Shown in pieces: positions 32,668 through 34,648 of a stretch of DNA of 34,648 nt. The stretch's first letter is position 1. Each line of letters starts with the position of its first letter. The DNA lies in NCBI GenBank assembly GCA_012517405.1, contig JAAYVB010000022.1, forward strand, positions 1-34,648, in the 5' to 3' direction. The notes beneath the pieces are model-generated. The model saw nothing but the letters and a program-made list of their open reading frames with translations, was not told the origin of the DNA and did no database searches. The translations under genes were made by a program, and so were the position numbers. The DNA comes from Propionibacterium sp. (GTDB taxonomy: Bacteria > Actinomycetota > Actinomycetes > Propionibacteriales > Propionibacteriaceae).

Positions 32668-33435
32668 TCAGCGGCCGCGCATTGCCTTGCGGGAGCCCTT
32701 CATGTTGGTCGGCATCGGACCCTTCGGGATAGGAATGCGCGACTTCATCGCGTCCAGAGCCTTGAGCCGGCTCTGCACCTCGGCGATCTCCACCTTGTCG
32801 AGCTTGGCCGGGAGCTTCTCGATCTGCTTCTGCACCTTCTCCATGGGCACCTGGCCCGGGCCGTCGCCCATCATGATGGTGGACACCTCGATCCCGTAGA
32901 GCACCTGCTGATGCCGCTTGACTTCGGTGTTCAACAGCGGCTTCAGACGTCCGGGATCGCCGTCGGCGACCAGCACGACACCAGGAGCGCCCACCACGCG
33001 ATGGATGCAATCCTGCTGACGGGTCACCGCGATGGCCGGCTGGACGGTCCACTTCTTCTTGTTGAGCATGCTGAGCGGAACCTCGCCTGCGCCAGGTACT
33101 CCCTTGTAGCGGGTGTAGCTGGCCTTCTTGGTCCGCCAGGTGAGGGTGTAGAGGGCGGCGGTGACGCCGAGCAGTATGCCCATCACCAGACCCCAGATCC
33201 ACTGACTCATTGCCAGACCCACCCCGAGGCCGACCAGGGTGGCCAGCAGGAAGGCGCCGACCAGCCAGTAGATCAGCTGGGGATCAACTTCGCGGGTGAT
33301 CTTGAACGATTCGCGGATCTGCCTGAAGGTGCTCCAGTCGCGCGGATTGTCGGAGTTGCGCTTCTTCTCGCGCAGCGCCTTGGCCTCCGCCTTCTGCTTC
33401 GCAGCCAGCTCCTTGGCCCGCTCGCTCTTCGCCAT
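32668..33435 (-). CDS. DUF4191 domain-containing membrane protein
   Basis: This 255-residue protein has a Lys/Ala-rich basic start (MAKSERAKELAAKQKAEAKALREKK) and RDWSTFRQIRESFKITREVDP. Two membrane helices (about residues 55-95: LIYWLVGAFLLATLVGLGVG and WIWGLVMGILLGVTAALYTL) and a cytoplasmic C-terminal half (VVGAPGVVLVADGDPGRLKPLL) follow. This is the DUF4191 architecture, conserved in actinobacteria near lipoate/2-oxoacid dehydrogenase and glnA genes; its function is unknown. The start is ATG 33435 after GGAG. It lies downstream of sucB, behind a terminator, and is closely followed by the ABC-F gene. Confidence 0.88.
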   Translation of the reverse strand: MAKSERAKELAAKQKAEAKALREKKRNSDNPRDWSTFRQIRESFKITREVDPQLIYWLVGAFLLATLVGLGVGLAMSQWIWGLVMGILLGVTAALYTLTWRTKKASYTRYKGVPGAGEVPLSMLNKKKWTVQPAIAVTRQQDCIHRVVGAPGVVLVADGDPGRLKPLLNTEVKRHQQVLYGIEVSTIMMGDGPGQVPMEKVQKQIEKLPAKLDKVEIAEVQSRLKALDAMKSRIPIPKGPMPTNMKGSRKAMRGR

Positions 33436-33530
33436 GATGCTCCGTTGTTCGTCAATCAAGTAATGAGCCGGACGCACGACCGTGCAGCGTCCGGAGTTCC
33501 ATGTTACCGGCTGTGTGTGGCCACGAATAA

Positions 33531-33566
33531 ACGGACGCCCACCAGCCGAGGCTCGTGGGCGTCCGT
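33531..33566 (-). terminator. Hairpin terminator after sucB
   Basis: ACGGACGCCCAC at 33531-33542 pairs exactly with GTGGGCGTCCGT at 33555-33566 (12 bp, 12-nt loop). On the minus strand it is followed by TTTATT. It lies 27 bases past the sucB stop. Confidence 0.88.
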
Positions 33567-33592
33567 CTTGGTCGGTCTACCGGCTACTCAGA

Positions 33593-34648
33593 TCACAGGC
33601 CGAACTCGCCGCCGAAGGCGCCCTCCTCGAGACGGGCCTTGATCGCCGACAGGAAGCGGGCCGCCACGGCGCCGTCGATCAGCCGGTGGTCGTAGGTCAG
33701 CGAGATGTACATCATGTCGCGAATCGCGATGGTGTCGTTGCCGAACTGATCGGACACGACGACTGGGCGCTTCACCAGTGCTCCGGTACCGAGGATGCCG
33801 GAGTTCGGCTGGTTGATCACCGGGGTGTCGAACAGGGTGCCTGCCGAACCGTAGTTGGTGATGGTGAAGGTCGCGCCGGACAGCTCATCGGGACCGAGCT
33901 TGTTGTCGCGTCCACGCGCTGCCAGATCGGAGATCTGCTTGGCGATGCCACCGACGTTCAGATCGCCGGCGTTCTTGATGACCGGGACGATCAGGCCGCG
34001 CGGGGTGTCGACCGCAATGCCCAGGTGCTCGGCATCGTGGTAGACGACATTGCCACCATCGATGGACGCGTTGATGGCCGGGAAGGCCTTCAACGCTTCG
34101 GTGGCGGCCTTCGAGATGAACGCCAGGTAGGTCAGGCCGGTGCCTTCGCGGCGACGGAACTCGTCCTTGACCTTGCCGCGCAGCTTGCTGATCGCGGTCA
34201 GGTCGACCTCGACGGTGGCAGTCAGCTGTGCAGCGGTCTGCAACGACTCGACCATGCGACCGGCAATGATCGAGCGCAGCCGGCTCATCTTCTCGGTGGT
34301 ACCGCGTTTGCCGGACTCGTCGGGGGCCGGCTTCGCTGCCGGAGCGGCAGGTGCAGCCGGTGCGGGCGCCGGAGCCGGCGGCTCGGCGGCCTTACGGGCG
34401 GCCTCCTTGGCGGCTTCGGCGGCAGCCAGCACATCCTGCTTGCGGATGCGTCCGCCAACGCCGGTGCCGGTGATCGAATTCAGGTCGACACCGTTGTCGG
34501 CGGCCATCTTGCGGACCAGGGGAGTGACATACGGGCCGTCCTCGCCGGTCGCGCGCGGGGCGACAGCAGCGGGTTCGGCGGGCTTTGCGGCGGGAGCGGC
34601 CGGTGCCGCGGGAGCCGGTGCGGCCGGAGCAGCAGGTGCGGCCGGAGC
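33593..34648 (-). CDS. sucB: 2-oxoacid dehydrogenase E2, dihydrolipoamide succinyltransferase (5' end outside window)
   Basis: These 352 residues run into the window edge, so the lipoyl domain(s) are not seen. In order there is an Ala/Pro-rich flexible linker (APAAPAAPA repeats), the E3/E1-binding domain ([37 protein letters not shown]), a second Ala/Pro linker, and the acyltransferase domain. The active-site motif is [14 protein letters not shown], with the catalytic His and Asp in HRLIDG. It transfers the acyl group from lipoyl-lysine to CoA. Succinyl specificity, hence sucB, is the usual annotation for actinobacterial proteins of this type; a pyruvate dehydrogenase role is possible. Confidence 0.92.
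   Translation of the reverse strand, partial: APAAPAAPAAPAPAAPAAPAAKPAEPAAVAPRATGEDGPYVTPLVRKMAADNGVDLNSITGTGVGGRIRKQDVLAAAEAAKEAARKAAEPPAPAPAPAAPAAPAAKPAPDESGKRGTTEKMSRLRSIIAGRMVESLQTAAQLTATVEVDLTAISKLRGKVKDEFRRREGTGLTYLAFISKAATEALKAFPAINASIDGGNVVYHDAEHLGIAVDTPRGLIVPVIKNAGDLNVGGIAKQISDLAARGRDNKLGPDELSGATFTITNYGSAGTLFDTPVINQPNSGILGTGALVKRPVVVSDQFGNDTIAIRDMMYISLTYDHRLIDGAVAARFLSAIKARLEEGAFGGEFGL

Overview
The window is high-GC DNA typical of an actinobacterium. The evidence is type I glutamine synthetase with an adenylylation tyrosine and a GlnR-like box, a DUF4191 membrane protein beside an Ala/Pro-rich 2-oxoacid dehydrogenase E2, and many GTG starts with GGAGG-type ribosome binding sites. 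The mix of sugar-acid catabolism, CoA-transferase and fumarate-reductase-like enzymes would suit Propionibacteriaceae, but that family placement is inference. I saw no tRNA, rRNA, CRISPR array, transposase or phage gene.

Layout. 1-1000: end of a DUF4956 membrane gene and a histidine phosphatase. 1069-4996: an MFS carrier, an FCD-type GntR regulator and a D-mannonate dehydratase with a complete catalytic set. 5016-7391: glnA with a GlnR-like box, then a UTRA-type GntR regulator. 7570-9328: that regulator's likely operator, then a class II aldolase and a HAD phosphatase in a translationally coupled pair. 9413-12188 (minus): LacI regulator, SDR dehydrogenase and sugar epimerase. 12322-14977 (minus): a TRAP transporter whose binding protein resembles uronate binders. 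Its large permease lacks the N-terminal third and its binding protein lacks a signal peptide. 15007-18507 (plus): a DUF993 TIM-barrel protein and a large fumarate-reductase-like flavoprotein.

18586-25434 is the most interesting block. A minus-strand operon etfB-etfA-cytochrome b-CoA-transferase is read divergently from a LacI regulator, which is followed by an acyl-CoA dehydrogenase. The same near-perfect palindrome (AGAAARCGCTTTCT) precedes both etfB and the acyl-CoA dehydrogenase, so the two arms look like one regulon. With the adjacent flavoprotein this could be a membrane-linked acyl-CoA/enoate redox module, comparable in parts to caffeyl-CoA or crotonobetainyl-CoA reduction systems. The CoA-transferase carries a one-base frameshift in a run of seven G (19881-19887).

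25579-34648: a VanZ/RDD-like membrane protein, a TetR regulator with a 26-bp operator candidate, an oleate hydratase with a variant active-site motif, a cardiolipin synthase, an unannotated LacI-type DNA-binding-domain remnant (30665-30805), an ABC-F ATPase, a DUF4191 protein and the C-terminal part of sucB.

Together the left and middle parts look like an accessory carbohydrate-acid island set between core genes (glnA, sucB). Four lesions (dctP, dctM, the CoA-transferase and the LacI remnant) suggest either ongoing decay of parts of it or local sequence errors.
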